64,000 bases of DNA from Frigidibacter albus (GCF_009908165.1 NZ_JAAAUC010000010.1:119412-183411); one strand, 5' to 3'. Shown: positions 51,517 through 61,470, numbered from the stretch's first letter. Numbers and translations: made by a program. The notes: a model not told the origin generated them from the sequence alone.

Positions 51517-52649
51517 ACCTTCAACCGCGCCCGCACCACTGCGTCATGCTCGCCCAGCTTCGGCGAGGCGCGGTCCAGCGCCAGTTCGGCATCCGAGAAC
51601 CGCATCGGGCTGCGGACGCCGCGCACGCCTTCGGGCGCGATCTGCATGCCGCGCGCGGTGATCTGCGGATCGGCGAAGACCTCGGCCATCTCGTTGATCG
51701 GGCCGGCGGGGACGCCTGCCTCCTCACACGCGGCCAGCAGGTCCGCTTTGGTCCAGCGGGTTGTCGCGGCGGTCAGCGCCTCGGTCAGTGCCGCGCGGTT
51801 CGCGACCCGGGCTGCGTTGGTCAGGTACTCCGCCGCCTCGGCCAGCTCGGGCAGCCCAAGCAGGGCGCAAAGCCGCCGGTATTGCCCGTCATTGCCGGTG
51901 GCGATGATGATCCAGCCATCCGCGCAGCCGAACACCGCATAGGGCACCAGATTAGGATGCGCATTCCCCAGCCGCTGCGGCGAGGTGCCGGTGGCAAGGT
52001 AGTTCATTGCCTGATTGGCCATCACCGCCGTCGCCACATCGAACAGCGCCATGTCGATATGCTGGCCCTGCCCGCTCGTCTGCCGCTGCACCACCGCCGC
52101 AAGGATCGCGGTCGAGGCATAGATGCCGGTGAACACATCCACCACCGCCACGCCCACCTTCTGCGGCTGGCCGTCAGGCTCGCCCGTGACGCTCATCAGC
52201 CCCGACATGCCCTGGATGATGTAGTCATACCCGGCGCGGTGGGCATAGGGCCCGTCCTGCCCGAAGCCGGTGATCGAGCAATAGATGAGCCGCGGGTTCA
52301 CCTCGCGCAGGCTGTCATAGTCCAGCCCGTATTTCCTGAGGCCCCCGACCTTGAAATTCTCGATCAGGATGTCGGCCTCGGCCACCAGCCGCCGCACCAT
52401 CTCCACGTCGGCCGCATCCCGGAAATCGGCCAGCACCGATTGCTTGCCGCGATTGGTCGAATGGAAATAGGCGGCGCTGCGCTCGTCCCCCCGCTCGATG
52501 AACGGGGGGCCCCAGCGGCGGGTGTCATCGCCCTCGGGCGCCTCGACCTTGATGACCTCGGCCCCCAGATCGGCCAGCACCTGCCCGGCCCATGGGCCAG
52601 CCAGGATTCGCGCCAGTTCGACGACCTTCAGCCCTTGCAGCGGATGCAT
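51513..52649 (-). CDS. CaiB/BaiF family CoA transferase
   Basis: A 378-residue class III CoA transferase. It starts [19 protein letters not shown], the hallmark N-terminus. It shows GADVIKVE-like [29 protein letters not shown], and [16 protein letters not shown] followed by [14 protein letters not shown], whose Asp is the expected catalytic carboxylate. Substrates vary (formyl, succinyl, carnitinyl, arylacyl CoA), so no specific reaction is assigned. It lies 3 bases after the DsbA-like gene on the same strand and may be co-transcribed with it, although nothing links their functions. Confidence 0.92.
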   Translation of the reverse strand: MHPLQGLKVVELARILAGPWAGQVLADLGAEVIKVEAPEGDDTRRWGPPFIERGDERSAAYFHSTNRGKQSVLADFRDAADVEMVRRLVAEADILIENFKVGGLRKYGLDYDSLREVNPRLIYCSITGFGQDGPYAHRAGYDYIIQGMSGLMSVTGEPDGQPQKVGVAVVDVFTGIYASTAILAAVVQRQTSGQGQHIDMALFDVATAVMANQAMNYLATGTSPQRLGNAHPNLVPYAVFGCADGWIIIATGNDGQYRRLCALLGLPELAEAAEYLTNAARVANRAALTEALTAATTRWTKADLLAACEEAGVPAGPINEMAEVFADPQITARGMQIAPEGVRGVRSPMRFSDAELALDRASPKLGEHDAVVRARLKV

Positions 52650-52652
52650 GGC

Positions 52653-53321
52653 TTACTGGGCAAGCTTCGCGTCAAGGATCGCCGCCAGCTCGTCATAGCC
52701 CATGTTCGAGTGCTTCTCGCCGTCGATGATCAGGGTCGGGGTTGCCTGGATGTCGTCGGCTTCGGCATTCTTCTGGTAGGTCGCCACCATCGACTGCGCC
52801 AGCGCGCCATCATTCATGCAGGCGTCCAGCTCGGCCTTGCTGAGGCCCGCCTTGGCGCCGATCTTGCGCAGGTTGTCGGCGACGGCACCGGCGTCGCCGT
52901 TGCCCAGCCAGTCGGCCTGGCCGTCATAGATCATCCCCGACACGCCATAATAGCGCATCTCGCCCGAGCATTGCGCGACCATGCCGGCCCAGAGCGCGAA
53001 CTTGTCGAAATAGACCTCGCGGTGGATGAACTTCACCTTGCCGGTGTCGATGTAATTGGTCTTCAGCTGCGAGAAGACCTGCGTGTGGAAGGTGGCGCAA
53101 TGCGGGCAGGTGTAGGAGGCATATTCGATCACCTCGATGGGCGCATCGGCCTGGCCCAGCACGAAATCGGGGCGGATCACCGGCTCGGCGCCCGTGTCTT
53201 GCGCCAGCGCGGCGCCCGGCAACGGGGCAGAGGTCTGGCCCGGCTTGCGGAAGGTCAGGAACGACCCGCCAGCCACAAGGGTCGCCGACAGCGCGGCAAG
53301 GGTGAAGGTGCGACGTTTCAT
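52653..53321 (-). CDS. DsbA family thiol:disulphide oxidoreductase
   Basis: A 222-residue periplasmic protein. Residues 1-25 form a signal or anchor (RRTFTLAALSATLVAGGSFL), then a thioredoxin-fold domain has the active site YTCPHCATFH near residue 72 and a cis-Pro region DIQATPTLIIDG. This matches DsbA-like proteins with a helical insert, which oxidise or isomerise disulphides in secreted proteins. It lies 6 bases downstream of the DUF721 gene. In many alphaproteobacteria the next gene is smc; here it is a CoA transferase. Confidence 0.92.
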   Translation of the reverse strand: MKRRTFTLAALSATLVAGGSFLTFRKPGQTSAPLPGAALAQDTGAEPVIRPDFVLGQADAPIEVIEYASYTCPHCATFHTQVFSQLKTNYIDTGKVKFIHREVYFDKFALWAGMVAQCSGEMRYYGVSGMIYDGQADWLGNGDAGAVADNLRKIGAKAGLSKAELDACMNDGALAQSMVATYQKNAEADDIQATPTLIIDGEKHSNMGYDELAAILDAKLAQ

Positions 53322-53327
53322 GGTGGG

Positions 53328-53903
53328 TCAGCCTTTTCTGTCAGTGGCCCCGGCTTGCGGCCGGGATAGGACATTCTGCCCCAGCGCTTCAAGGGCGGCG
53401 CGCAGGGAGGGATCGGAAACGCCCATCGCCGTGTCGGCGGCGCGGGCAAGGATTTCGGGGGCGGGTTCGCGCGGCGCCTGCGGGGCCGCGGCGAAGGCCG
53501 CCTGCCCCTCGGCAAAGCCGGTGGGCGCGGTCTGGGTAATCGCGACGCGGGAAATCGCGTTGTAGCCGTAGCAGGCATTCACCCGCTCGCGGATCTTGGG
53601 CAGCTGCATCTGCAGGATCGGGGCGGCGGCGCCGGTGGTCAGCAGCGTCAGCGTCGCGCCAAGCCCGCCGCGGCCATAGCCGATCTTCACCGGGCGGGCG
53701 ATGGCGGCAACGTCATCCCCCACCACCTCGGCCCAATGGGTCAGCAGCCGGGCGACGGCAAAGCCCCGCGCCTCACCGGCCACGCGGATCTTGTCGCGCA
53801 GCAGGCCTGAGGCGGATTCGAAGCCGCGCATCCGCCTTTGGCGGCGCGGCTGTTCGGGCCGTTCCCGGCCTTGTCCCTCCGCCTCTGGCTGATCTGTCGG
53901 CAT
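53328..53903 (-). CDS. DUF721 (DciA-like) domain protein
   Basis: A 191-residue protein whose N-terminal half is a DUF721 domain (GLLRDKIRVAGEARGFAVAR, LLTHWAEVVGDDVAAIARPV, then LQMQLPKIRERVNACYGYNAI). DciA, from this family, is the ancestral DnaB helicase operator that helps load the replicative helicase. The start is extremely basic (ERPEQPRRQRRMRG), consistent with DNA or helicase binding. The ATG at 53903 is used because the upstream in-frame start is only a TTG. It is divergent from mutY. Confidence 0.82.
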   Translation of the reverse strand: MPTDQPEAEGQGRERPEQPRRQRRMRGFESASGLLRDKIRVAGEARGFAVARLLTHWAEVVGDDVAAIARPVKIGYGRGGLGATLTLLTTGAAAPILQMQLPKIRERVNACYGYNAISRVAITQTAPTGFAEGQAAFAAAPQAPREPAPEILARAADTAMGVSDPSLRAALEALGQNVLSRPQAGATDRKG

Positions 53904-53995
53904 CGCTGGCAATCCCCCGCTTGCACCCTATTCTAGGCAGGCGAGCGCCCGATGCCAGCCAATTGCATCCGGGCCGGCGAAAGGGGCCATAAAGA

Positions 53996-54019
53996 ATGCG
54001 TGACGGGATGCGTGACGGG
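53996..54019 (+). repeat. Tandem 12-bp duplication at the mutY start
   Basis: ATGCGTGACGGG occurs twice head to tail (53996-54007 and 54008-54019), giving two in-frame start codons and the N-terminal peptide MRDGMRDG. Either ATG would give the same enzyme, differing by four residues. Confidence 0.9.
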
Positions 54020-55081
54020 GCGGCCGAGCTTGGGGCAGCGGCAGCGGCAGCGCTGCTGCTGGCGTGGTATGACCGCCATGCCCGGGTGATGCCCTGGCGC
54101 ACCTCGCCTGCGGACCGCGCAGCCGGGGAGCGGCCCGACCCCTACCGCGTCTGGCTGTCCGAGGTGATGCTGCAACAAACGACCGTCGCCGCCGTGCGCG
54201 CCTATTTCCGCCGCTTTACCGAGCGCTGGCCGACCGTGGCCGACCTTGCCGCGGCGGCGGATGCCGATGTGATGGCCGAATGGGCCGGCCTTGGCTACTA
54301 CGCCCGCGCCCGCAACCTGCTGAAATGCGCGCGGGCGGTGGTGGCGGATCACAGCGGGGAGTTCCCGGACACCGAGGTGGGGCTGCGCACCCTGCCCGGC
54401 ATCGGCCCCTATACCGCCGCAGCCGTCGCCGCGATTGCCTTCGACGAGCCCGCCGTGGTGGTCGATGGCAATGTGGAGCGGGTGGTGTCGCGGCTTCATG
54501 CCGTCGAAACGCCGCTGCCCGCATCCAAACCCGCGCTGGTCGCTCTGGCCGCGGGCCTGACCCCGCAGCAGCGTCCCGGCGACTTCGCCCAGGCCATGAT
54601 GGACCTCGGCGCCACCATCTGTACCCCGCGCAAGCCCGCCTGCGGCATCTGCCCGCTCTGGTCCCTTTGCGCCGCCCGCGCCGCCGGGATCGCCGCCGAC
54701 CTGCCGCGCAAGAGCCCGAAGCCCGCCAAGCCCACCCGCCGCGGCATCGCCTATGTGGCGGTGCGCGCCGATGGTGCCGTGCTGCTGGAAACGCGCCCCG
54801 CAAAGGGCTTGCTCGGCGGAATGCTGGGCTTTGTCGGCAGCGACTGGTCCGAGGACCCCGTGCCCGCCCCGCCGCTGGACGCGGGCTGGAGCCCCGCCCC
54901 CTTTGCCGTGCGCCACACCTTCACCCATTTTCATCTGGAGTTGACGGTGCATCTGGCCACGCCCCCGCAAACAGCCGCCCCGACCCGCGGCAGCTTCACC
55001 CCTCGGGACGCCTTCCGCCCCGGCGACCTGCCGACGCTGATGCTGAAGGTCTGGCAGGCGGCAGAACCGCACCTGCCCTGA
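53996..55081 (+). CDS. mutY: A/G-specific adenine glycosylase
   Basis: A 361-residue base-excision enzyme removing adenine opposite 8-oxoguanine. The catalytic Glu is in WLSEVMLQQTTV, the helix-hairpin-helix is LRTLPGIGPYTAAAVAAIAF with Asp in VVVDGNVERV, and the 4Fe-4S ligands are C-x6-C-x2-C-x5-C in ICTPRKPACGICPLWSLC. The C-terminal NUDIX-like domain (GLLGGMLGFVGSDW) recognises 8-oxoG. Two in-frame ATGs, 53996 and 54008, arise from a tandem duplication. It is divergent from the DUF721-dsbA-like pair, a conserved alphaproteobacterial neighbourhood. Confidence 0.96.
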   Translation: MRDGMRDGAAELGAAAAAALLLAWYDRHARVMPWRTSPADRAAGERPDPYRVWLSEVMLQQTTVAAVRAYFRRFTERWPTVADLAAAADADVMAEWAGLGYYARARNLLKCARAVVADHSGEFPDTEVGLRTLPGIGPYTAAAVAAIAFDEPAVVVDGNVERVVSRLHAVETPLPASKPALVALAAGLTPQQRPGDFAQAMMDLGATICTPRKPACGICPLWSLCAARAAGIAADLPRKSPKPAKPTRRGIAYVAVRADGAVLLETRPAKGLLGGMLGFVGSDWSEDPVPAPPLDAGWSPAPFAVRHTFTHFHLELTVHLATPPQTAAPTRGSFTPRDAFRPGDLPTLMLKVWQAAEPHLP

Positions 55082-55193
55082 CCTCTTTGCCGCAGCGCGT
55101 GGCATTTGCGGACCGCCCTGCCCCGCGCTATCCTCACATCAGCCACAGCCAGCCCCCGCCAGCCACAGGCAAACCCGGCCGCAGGAGGTTGCC

Positions 55194-56354
55194 ATGACCG
55201 ACGCATCCCCACCCAAGCCCGACGCCGCCACGATGCGATCCCTGCGCCACGCGCTGCCGTTCTGGCTGTCGCTGGGAATGATCCCGCTGGCGGTGCTCGG
55301 CGCCACGGTCGGCGGCTGGACCACGGCCCTGCTGCCGGTCTATGGCTGGATGCTGGTCACGGTGCTGGACGCGATCCTCGGCCTGAACGAGGAGAACCCC
55401 GACACCGCGACGCCCGAGGCCGACCTGCTGTGGTACCGGGTCATCACCATGATCTGGTTCCCCATCCAGTTCGTCACCATCTTCGGCCTGATCTGGTGGG
55501 TGACGCACACGGATCACCTCGGCACGCTGGAAACGCTGGTGCTGTTCTTCGGCGTCGGTGTCATCTCGGGCACCGTCGGCATCGTCTACAGCCACGAACT
55601 GCTGCACCAGAAGAACCGGGTCGAACGTTGGCTGGGCGATCTGCTGCTGGCCTCGGTGCTCTACAGCCATTTCCGCACCGAACATCTGCTGGTCCATCAC
55701 CGCCATGTCGGCACCCCCCGCGATGCGGTGACGGCGCGGTATAATGAGGGCTTCCACCGCTTCTTCCTCCGGGTGCTGCGCGAGTGCCCCGCCTCGGCCT
55801 GGCGGGCCGAGGTGCAGATGCTGGCCCGCGCCGGCAAGGGCCCATTGGATCGGCGCAACCCGTTCTGGCGCTACGCCGCGCTGCAACTGGCGATGCTGGC
55901 GCTGGCGTTGATCCTTGGCGGCTGGACCGGGCTTGGCCTGTTCCTGTTCCAGGCCTTCATCGCCGTCTGGCAGCTGGAGCTGACCAATTACGTCGAGCAT
56001 TACGGCTTGACCCGCAAGCATCTGGGGAACGGCAAGTACGAACATGTCCTGCCCCGGCACAGTTGGAATGCCGCGCAGACCGCGTCGAACTGGCTGCTGA
56101 TCAACCTGCAGCGCCATTCCGACCATCACTACAAGCCCGACCGCCGCTTTCCCCTGCTGCAGACCTATTCCGAGGACGAGGCGCCGCAGCTGCCCTTCGG
56201 CTACCCGGCGATGACGACGATGGCGATGATCCCGCCGCTGTGGCGGCGCCGGATGAACCCGCGGGTGCGGGCCTGGCGCAAGAAGTATTACCCCGAGATC
56301 ACCGACTGGAAGCCCTACAACCGCGGCGACACCCCGGTGCCGCGCGGCGCCTGA
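55194..56354 (+). CDS. alkB: Alkane 1-monooxygenase
   Basis: A 386-residue integral-membrane non-haem diiron hydroxylase. The AlkB histidine boxes are all present: SHELLHQKN, EHLLVHHRHVGT, NYVEHYGL and LQRHSDHHYKP. About six hydrophobic segments surround them. AlkB oxidises the terminal carbon of medium-chain alkanes using electrons from rubredoxin. No rubredoxin, rubredoxin reductase or alkane regulator is visible in the window, so partners must lie elsewhere. An AGGAGGTTGCC ribosome binding site fixes the start. The 3' end overlaps the convergent SGNH-like gene by 40 bases, an unusually large overlap for this window. Confidence 0.95.
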   Translation: MTDASPPKPDAATMRSLRHALPFWLSLGMIPLAVLGATVGGWTTALLPVYGWMLVTVLDAILGLNEENPDTATPEADLLWYRVITMIWFPIQFVTIFGLIWWVTHTDHLGTLETLVLFFGVGVISGTVGIVYSHELLHQKNRVERWLGDLLLASVLYSHFRTEHLLVHHRHVGTPRDAVTARYNEGFHRFFLRVLRECPASAWRAEVQMLARAGKGPLDRRNPFWRYAALQLAMLALALILGGWTGLGLFLFQAFIAVWQLELTNYVEHYGLTRKHLGNGKYEHVLPRHSWNAAQTASNWLLINLQRHSDHHYKPDRRFPLLQTYSEDEAPQLPFGYPAMTTMAMIPPLWRRRMNPRVRAWRKKYYPEITDWKPYNRGDTPVPRGA

Positions 56355-57145
56355 ACGGCGGCGGCGATCTGGTCCAGCACCAGCGCGCCATATTCCGCAT
56401 TGGCGTGGATGAAGTCATCCTCTGGGTGCAGATACTGGCGGTCGCCTGCCGTCAGCCGCACCGACCCATTCCCATAGCGCGGCCGCGTGAACAGCGCGCC
56501 GGCCCGGGTCTTGCTTGGCTGCGGCAGCAAGGTGATGCCAGGCAGCGCAGCGCGGACGCCCGCCTCGAACATCTCGGTCAGCGGCGGGCCATCTCTCAGC
56601 CGCTCGGCGCGCAGTACCTCGCCAAACCGGTCCGGCGCGCGGCGACAGTCGAACGAGGGCCGCGGCTGCTCGGCGATCAGCACCGGCACCCCGCTCTGCA
56701 CACTCGCCCGGATGCGCAGCGCCAGCGCCCCGCCCAGGCACGCAGCCACGCCCTCCTGCACCGCCATCCCGAACATCGCCCGCGAAACCGGCGCCGCGTA
56801 GCCCCCGACCTTGCCCCGCGCCACCGAGGGCAGGCCCAGGAACCGCGCCCGCCGGTAGGGCGCCAGCGCGCGGTAGATGCCAAGCTTGCAGCCCACCACC
56901 ACGAAGGCGTCATAGTCGGCCAGCGCAAAGGCATCGCGGCCGTTCAGATGCAGGATATTCTGCCGCGCCGCCTCATCTTGCGGGGCAAGCACCCCGGCCT
57001 CCGCCGTCACCGAGGCCAGCGCCTCGCCCTGCCCGCCGAGAAAATCCAGCGCCGACCAGCACCCCGGCGCGGCTTCATGCGCGGCCTTCACCGCGGCGAT
57101 ATGCGAGTTGCCAAGCACCAGAACCCGCGGTCCCGGCCCGGTCAT
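56315..57145 (-). CDS. SGNH-hydrolase-like hypothetical protein
   Basis: A 276-residue protein. The N-terminal strand VLVLGNSHIAAVKAAH resembles the first SGNH block (GNSH in place of GDSx), and the C-terminal LHPEDDFIHANAEYGALVLD offers a possible D-x2-H pair. The active Ser, Asp and His would then be near residues 14, 249 and 252, but the middle Gly and Asn blocks are not evident. It follows the GSCFA gene with a 4-base ATGA overlap. Since GSCFA proteins are also SGNH-related, the pair may modify acyl groups on a surface glycan. That is inference. Confidence 0.65.
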   Translation of the reverse strand: MTGPGPRVLVLGNSHIAAVKAAHEAAPGCWSALDFLGGQGEALASVTAEAGVLAPQDEAARQNILHLNGRDAFALADYDAFVVVGCKLGIYRALAPYRRARFLGLPSVARGKVGGYAAPVSRAMFGMAVQEGVAACLGGALALRIRASVQSGVPVLIAEQPRPSFDCRRAPDRFGEVLRAERLRDGPPLTEMFEAGVRAALPGITLLPQPSKTRAGALFTRPRYGNGSVRLTAGDRQYLHPEDDFIHANAEYGALVLDQIAAAVQAPRGTGVSPRL

Positions 57146-58191
57146 CGGGCGAAGGCCCCCAGCAGCAGATCCTCGCAGACCACCCCATCCTCTGGGTCCT
57201 CGCCAGGATCTGCCGACGTGGGCGACGGGGCCGCGACATCGGCAAGCCCCTGCGCAGCCAGAAAGGTGCCCATCACCATCTGCACCGCCTCTGCCGTCAC
57301 GCTGCGCTGGTTCGGCTCGAAGAACCGCCCCCGTGCGGCAGGGTTGGTCACGATCTCATAGGACGGGAAATAGTCCACGCCACGATGCGCATCCGCAAAC
57401 TCCCCCGCCGCCACCCGCAGCAGCGCCTTGCTGTGCATCGTCGCAGCCAGCACATGCCCGCCACCGGCCGTGGCCGTCAGCGGCACCGGCGACACGGTCA
57501 GGATCATCCGCATCCGCTTGCGAAAACTGCGCAGCAGGCCGAAGGCCAGCTCCAGATCGGCGCGCAGCTCGGGCAGGGTGAAGGTGTGGAAGACGTGTCG
57601 CGTGGGGTCGAACTGCCCCGCAATCACCCCCGGGCAGGTCTGGAACACCCTGCCGGTGGGTTCGTCGATCCAGGCCTCCGTCAGCCCCAGGGTAAAGACG
57701 AACACCTCCGCCTCGGCCAGCATCCTGCCCAGCGCCGCCAGATGCGCGCGGCGCAGGAACAGCACCTCCTCGGGGCTGTCCATGCCCAGCGGCTCCACCC
57801 CCGGGCGCAGAGCATCGTAAAAGCGCCCGTCCTTCTCCCAGACGAAGGCCTCGGACACGTCGCCGCTCTGCACATCCCGCAGCAGCTGCACCAGCTGCCG
57901 CACGGTGTGGATATTGCCGTAGCGGCCCGAGAACAGGCCATACCCGAACGCCCGCGCCGTGGCCTCGGGCAGCGTCAGCGGCGCCGGTTCGGCATCCAGC
58001 ACCGCCACCCCTGCGCCCCGCAGCGCCCGGCCGATATGCTGGGCAAAGCAGCTGCCCGCGGTGGCGATCCGGGTCTGCAGGCCGATCCTGACCTTCGGCA
58101 CATACAGCGAGGTCAGCGCGCCCGCGTCCACCTCGGCGACGCCGCTGCGCCAGAAGGCTTCGGGGGGCAGATCTGAATAGGGATGCGACAT
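57142..58191 (-). CDS. GSCFA domain-containing protein
   Basis: A 349-residue protein with the defining GSCFAQHIGRAL motif near residues 46-57. Conserved FGYGLFSGRYGNIHTVRQL, VFVFTLGLTEAWIDEPTGRV and RMILTVSPVPLTAT follow. GSCFA proteins are bacterial, SGNH-like esterase or acyltransferase relatives linked with capsule or cell-wall loci. No signal peptide is present. The start at 58191 is preferred over a longer frame because GGAG lies just upstream and similarity begins there. It is translationally coupled to the downstream SGNH-like gene. Confidence 0.85.
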   Translation of the reverse strand: MSHPYSDLPPEAFWRSGVAEVDAGALTSLYVPKVRIGLQTRIATAGSCFAQHIGRALRGAGVAVLDAEPAPLTLPEATARAFGYGLFSGRYGNIHTVRQLVQLLRDVQSGDVSEAFVWEKDGRFYDALRPGVEPLGMDSPEEVLFLRRAHLAALGRMLAEAEVFVFTLGLTEAWIDEPTGRVFQTCPGVIAGQFDPTRHVFHTFTLPELRADLELAFGLLRSFRKRMRMILTVSPVPLTATAGGGHVLAATMHSKALLRVAAGEFADAHRGVDYFPSYEIVTNPAARGRFFEPNQRSVTAEAVQMVMGTFLAAQGLADVAAPSPTSADPGEDPEDGVVCEDLLLGAFAR

Positions 58192-58260
58192 CGGCTCCGT
58201 CTCTTGCTGGGGCGAGACTAGCGCGCGGGGGCGCCGGGTGCCAAGGGTTTGCGGACCTGG

Positions 58261-58293
58261 AAAAAAGCCCCGCCGGCAAAAGCACGGCGGGGC
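58261..58293 (-). terminator. Intrinsic terminator downstream of ccrM
   Basis: GCCCCGCCG (58267-58275) and CGGCGGGGC (58285-58293) form a perfect 9-bp stem with a 9-base loop. On the minus strand it is followed by six T's (complement of AAAAAA at 58261-58266). It lies about 95 bases beyond the ccrM stop and should end the ccrM transcript before the GSCFA promoter. Confidence 0.9.
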
Positions 58294-58387
58294 AGGCATG
58301 TGCCGCAGCTTTCGCCACGGACACCGGCGGTTCGTCGGCGCCGCGGCCGGGGGCTGCGGGCGCCAAATCGCAAATGTCAGGAAATCC

Positions 58388-59596
<1,209 letters not shown>

Positions 59597-59598
<2 letters not shown>

Positions 59599-60244
59599 AA
59601 GCACTTACAGAAACTTCTTGATACAAGATGTTGTGGACGGGCTTGAACGAACGCCTATGGTGAGGGGTCACACCAAGATTTAGGAGCGCCTCCAGATGCT
59701 GCTTCGTCGGATAGCCGCAGTTCCGCTCCCAGCCATAGCCCGGATGCTGTTGCGCCAATCCCACCATGATCCGGTCACGCGCCACCTTGGCCAGGATCGA
59801 GGCGGCAGCGATCGACAGGCACAGCGCATCGCCGCCGATCACCGCCTCGGCCGGCCAGCCGAAATCCCGCGGGATCATGTTGCCGTCGATCAGCGCATGG
59901 CAGGGCGGGGTCGGCAGCGCCGCCGCAGCCCGGCACATTGCCAGATGCGAGGCGCGCAGGATGTTCAGCTCGTCGATCTCTGCCACGCTGGCATGGGCGA
60001 TGGCGCATTCGGCATTGGCCAGGATCTCGTCATGCAGCCGCTCGCGCGCCGCGGCGGTCAACTTCTTGGAATCGTTGAGCCCTGCAGGGATGCGCCCCGG
60101 AAACAGCCGCACCGCCGCCGCCGTCACGGGGCCACACAGCGGGCCGCGGCCGGCCTCGTCCAGCCCGACGATGCAGAGCGAGCCGCCCGCACGGGCAGCG
60201 TCTTCGCGGCTGAAATCGGGGGCGATGAGGGCAAGCACGGACAT
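59597..60244 (-). CDS. rnhB: Ribonuclease HII
   Basis: A 215-residue RNase HII that removes ribonucleotides embedded in DNA and RNA primers. The catalytic acids appear in VGLDEAGRGPLCGPV (Asp-Glu), ALIDGNMIPRD (Asp) and SILAKVARDRIM (Asp). GYPTKQHLEAL completes the signature. The start at 60244 is the first plausible Met before the core; an upstream Met would add 15 residues. rnhB directly before ccrM is a conserved alphaproteobacterial arrangement. Confidence 0.95.
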
Positions 60245-60298
60245 GTCCCCTGCAAACCGCAAACCGCGCCGCGCTTCAACGCAAAACATGCGGGCACA

Positions 60299-60329
60299 TA
60301 AAAACGGGGGCGGATCTCTCCGCCCCCGT
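60299..60329 (-). terminator. Intrinsic terminator of the secreted-protein gene at 60445
   Basis: ACGGGGGCGGA (60304-60314) and TCCGCCCCCGT (60319-60329) form an 11-bp perfect stem with a 4-base loop. On the minus strand it is followed by TTTTTATG (the A's at 60299-60303). It separates the 60445 gene from rnhB. Confidence 0.92.
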
Positions 60330-60444
60330 CCACATCCGGCTCAGCGCCAAGGGGATTGTCGCTGGCCGGCTGCCCGGGGCCGTTGCCCGGCCCTCTTGCC
60401 TCATGCCCGGGCCGCTTGCGCAGCCCTCTTGCACTGGGCAGGTG

Positions 60445-60969
60445 TCAGCCCCGCACGACGCGGAAACCACGGTCGCGCAGGCAGTTCATGCCGAACACCT
60501 CCTGCCGGCCGCGATTGGTGCGGATCTCGAATTCGCAGGCACCCGGCAGGCTCGCGCCCTGCACGCGGCGGAAGCACTGTTCCGACACGACATCGGTGGT
60601 GCGGCCATTGACCCGCGCCTCGACCACGCAGCGCTCGGGGATCAGCTTGCGACGATCGACGCGCTGGTTGCCGCGATTGTCATGGCGCCAGTCGTCACGG
60701 TTGTCGTGGCGCCAGTCGTCACGGCCGTTGTTGCGGCCACCGTTATGGCGCCCGTCATTGCGGTCGTCGTAATAGTAATTGCTCTTCTTCTTGTCCTTGT
60801 CCTTGTCGTTCTTCTTGTCGACCTGGTGCGCAATCACACCGATGGCGGCCAGACCCAGCACCAGCGCCATGGCATCGCGGTTGCGGTTGTCTTGCGCGGC
60901 GGCGGGCGTGGCAGTGAACGAGGTCAGCGCGATGGCAAGGGCGGTTGCGGCGGTGACAATCCGTTTCAT
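60445..60969 (-). CDS. Secreted basic repeat-containing protein, unknown function
   Basis: A 174-residue exported protein with a signal peptide (MKRIVTAATALAIALTSFTATPAAA). Next comes a short hydrophobic helix (ALVLGLAAIGVIAHQ), a Lys/Asp run (DKKNDKDKDKKKS), a Tyr triplet, then an Asn/Arg/Asp/His-rich low-complexity stretch with two tandem DDWRHDNR octapeptides. The C-terminal 65 residues are a compact domain with four cysteines (ERCVVEA, EQCFRRV, GACEFEI, MNCLRDR), suitable for two disulphides. The family resembles other Rhodobacterales periplasmic proteins of unknown role. The terminator at 60299 ends its transcript. Confidence 0.82.
   Translation of the reverse strand: MKRIVTAATALAIALTSFTATPAAAQDNRNRDAMALVLGLAAIGVIAHQVDKKNDKDKDKKKSNYYYDDRNDGRHNGGRNNGRDDWRHDNRDDWRHDNRGNQRVDRRKLIPERCVVEARVNGRTTDVVSEQCFRRVQGASLPGACEFEIRTNRGRQEVFGMNCLRDRGFRVVRG
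60677..60724 (-). repeat. 24-bp tandem repeat, two units, in the secreted-protein gene
   Basis: 60677-60700 and 60701-60724 are tandem 24-base units differing at one position, coding the octapeptide DDWRHDNR twice. Being a multiple of three bases, unit gain or loss would keep the frame. Confidence 0.9.
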
Positions 60970-61176
60970 GGGGGCAGTCCTTCCATGGGGCAGCTTCTGA
61001 AAGCGGGTAGTCCTTGGCGTCATGCCGGCGGGCCACCCGATGCGATGGATCCAGAAGCGCCCAAACCCCACCGTCGGGCAATATCGGCCCCCGGTTATCC
61101 GATAACACCCCATCCCAGGCCTCCGAAGCCCGCGTTGTGATTGAATATCATTGCGCAGACCGGCAGAGTTCAGCCC

Positions 61177-61470
61177 ATGATCACCCGCATCGCCCTCACT
61201 CTCACCCTCTTGCTCGCCACGGCCTCCCCGGCGGCCGCCGAGTGCTTTGCCGATTACAAGGCCAAGCAGGAGGGCGGCTCGCTGAAGCTGCACTACGGCA
61301 TTGCCGAACTTCCGGACCGCGCCTGCGGCTCCAAGCGCGATGCCGCCGATGCGCTGGGGCCCCGCCTTGCCGCCGGGGGGTGGACCCTTCTAAACGTCGT
61401 GTCGATCTTCGGACCTGACGGGCTGGCGCAAAGGAAAGACAGTGCCGGACAATTCTTCCTCCGCTACTGA
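61177..61470 (+). CDS. Small secreted protein, unknown function
   Basis: A 97-residue protein with a clear signal peptide (MITRIALTLTLLLATASPAAAE). The mature part of about 75 residues has two cysteines (AECFADYKAK and DRACGSKRDA), a KLHYGIAELP strand and a C-terminal FFLRY. It is likely a periplasmic protein with one disulphide. It overlaps the next gene by 29 bases and is divergent from the 60445 gene across 207 bases. I do not recognise the family. Confidence 0.78.
   Translation: MITRIALTLTLLLATASPAAAECFADYKAKQEGGSLKLHYGIAELPDRACGSKRDAADALGPRLAAGGWTLLNVVSIFGPDGLAQRKDSAGQFFLRY

Noticed and set aside
51141..53369. A 742-codon plus-strand frame across the CoA transferase and dsbA-like genes
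   Set aside because: Both genes underneath have clear motifs on the minus strand; the plus-strand frame reads as arginine/histidine/glutamine-rich noise.
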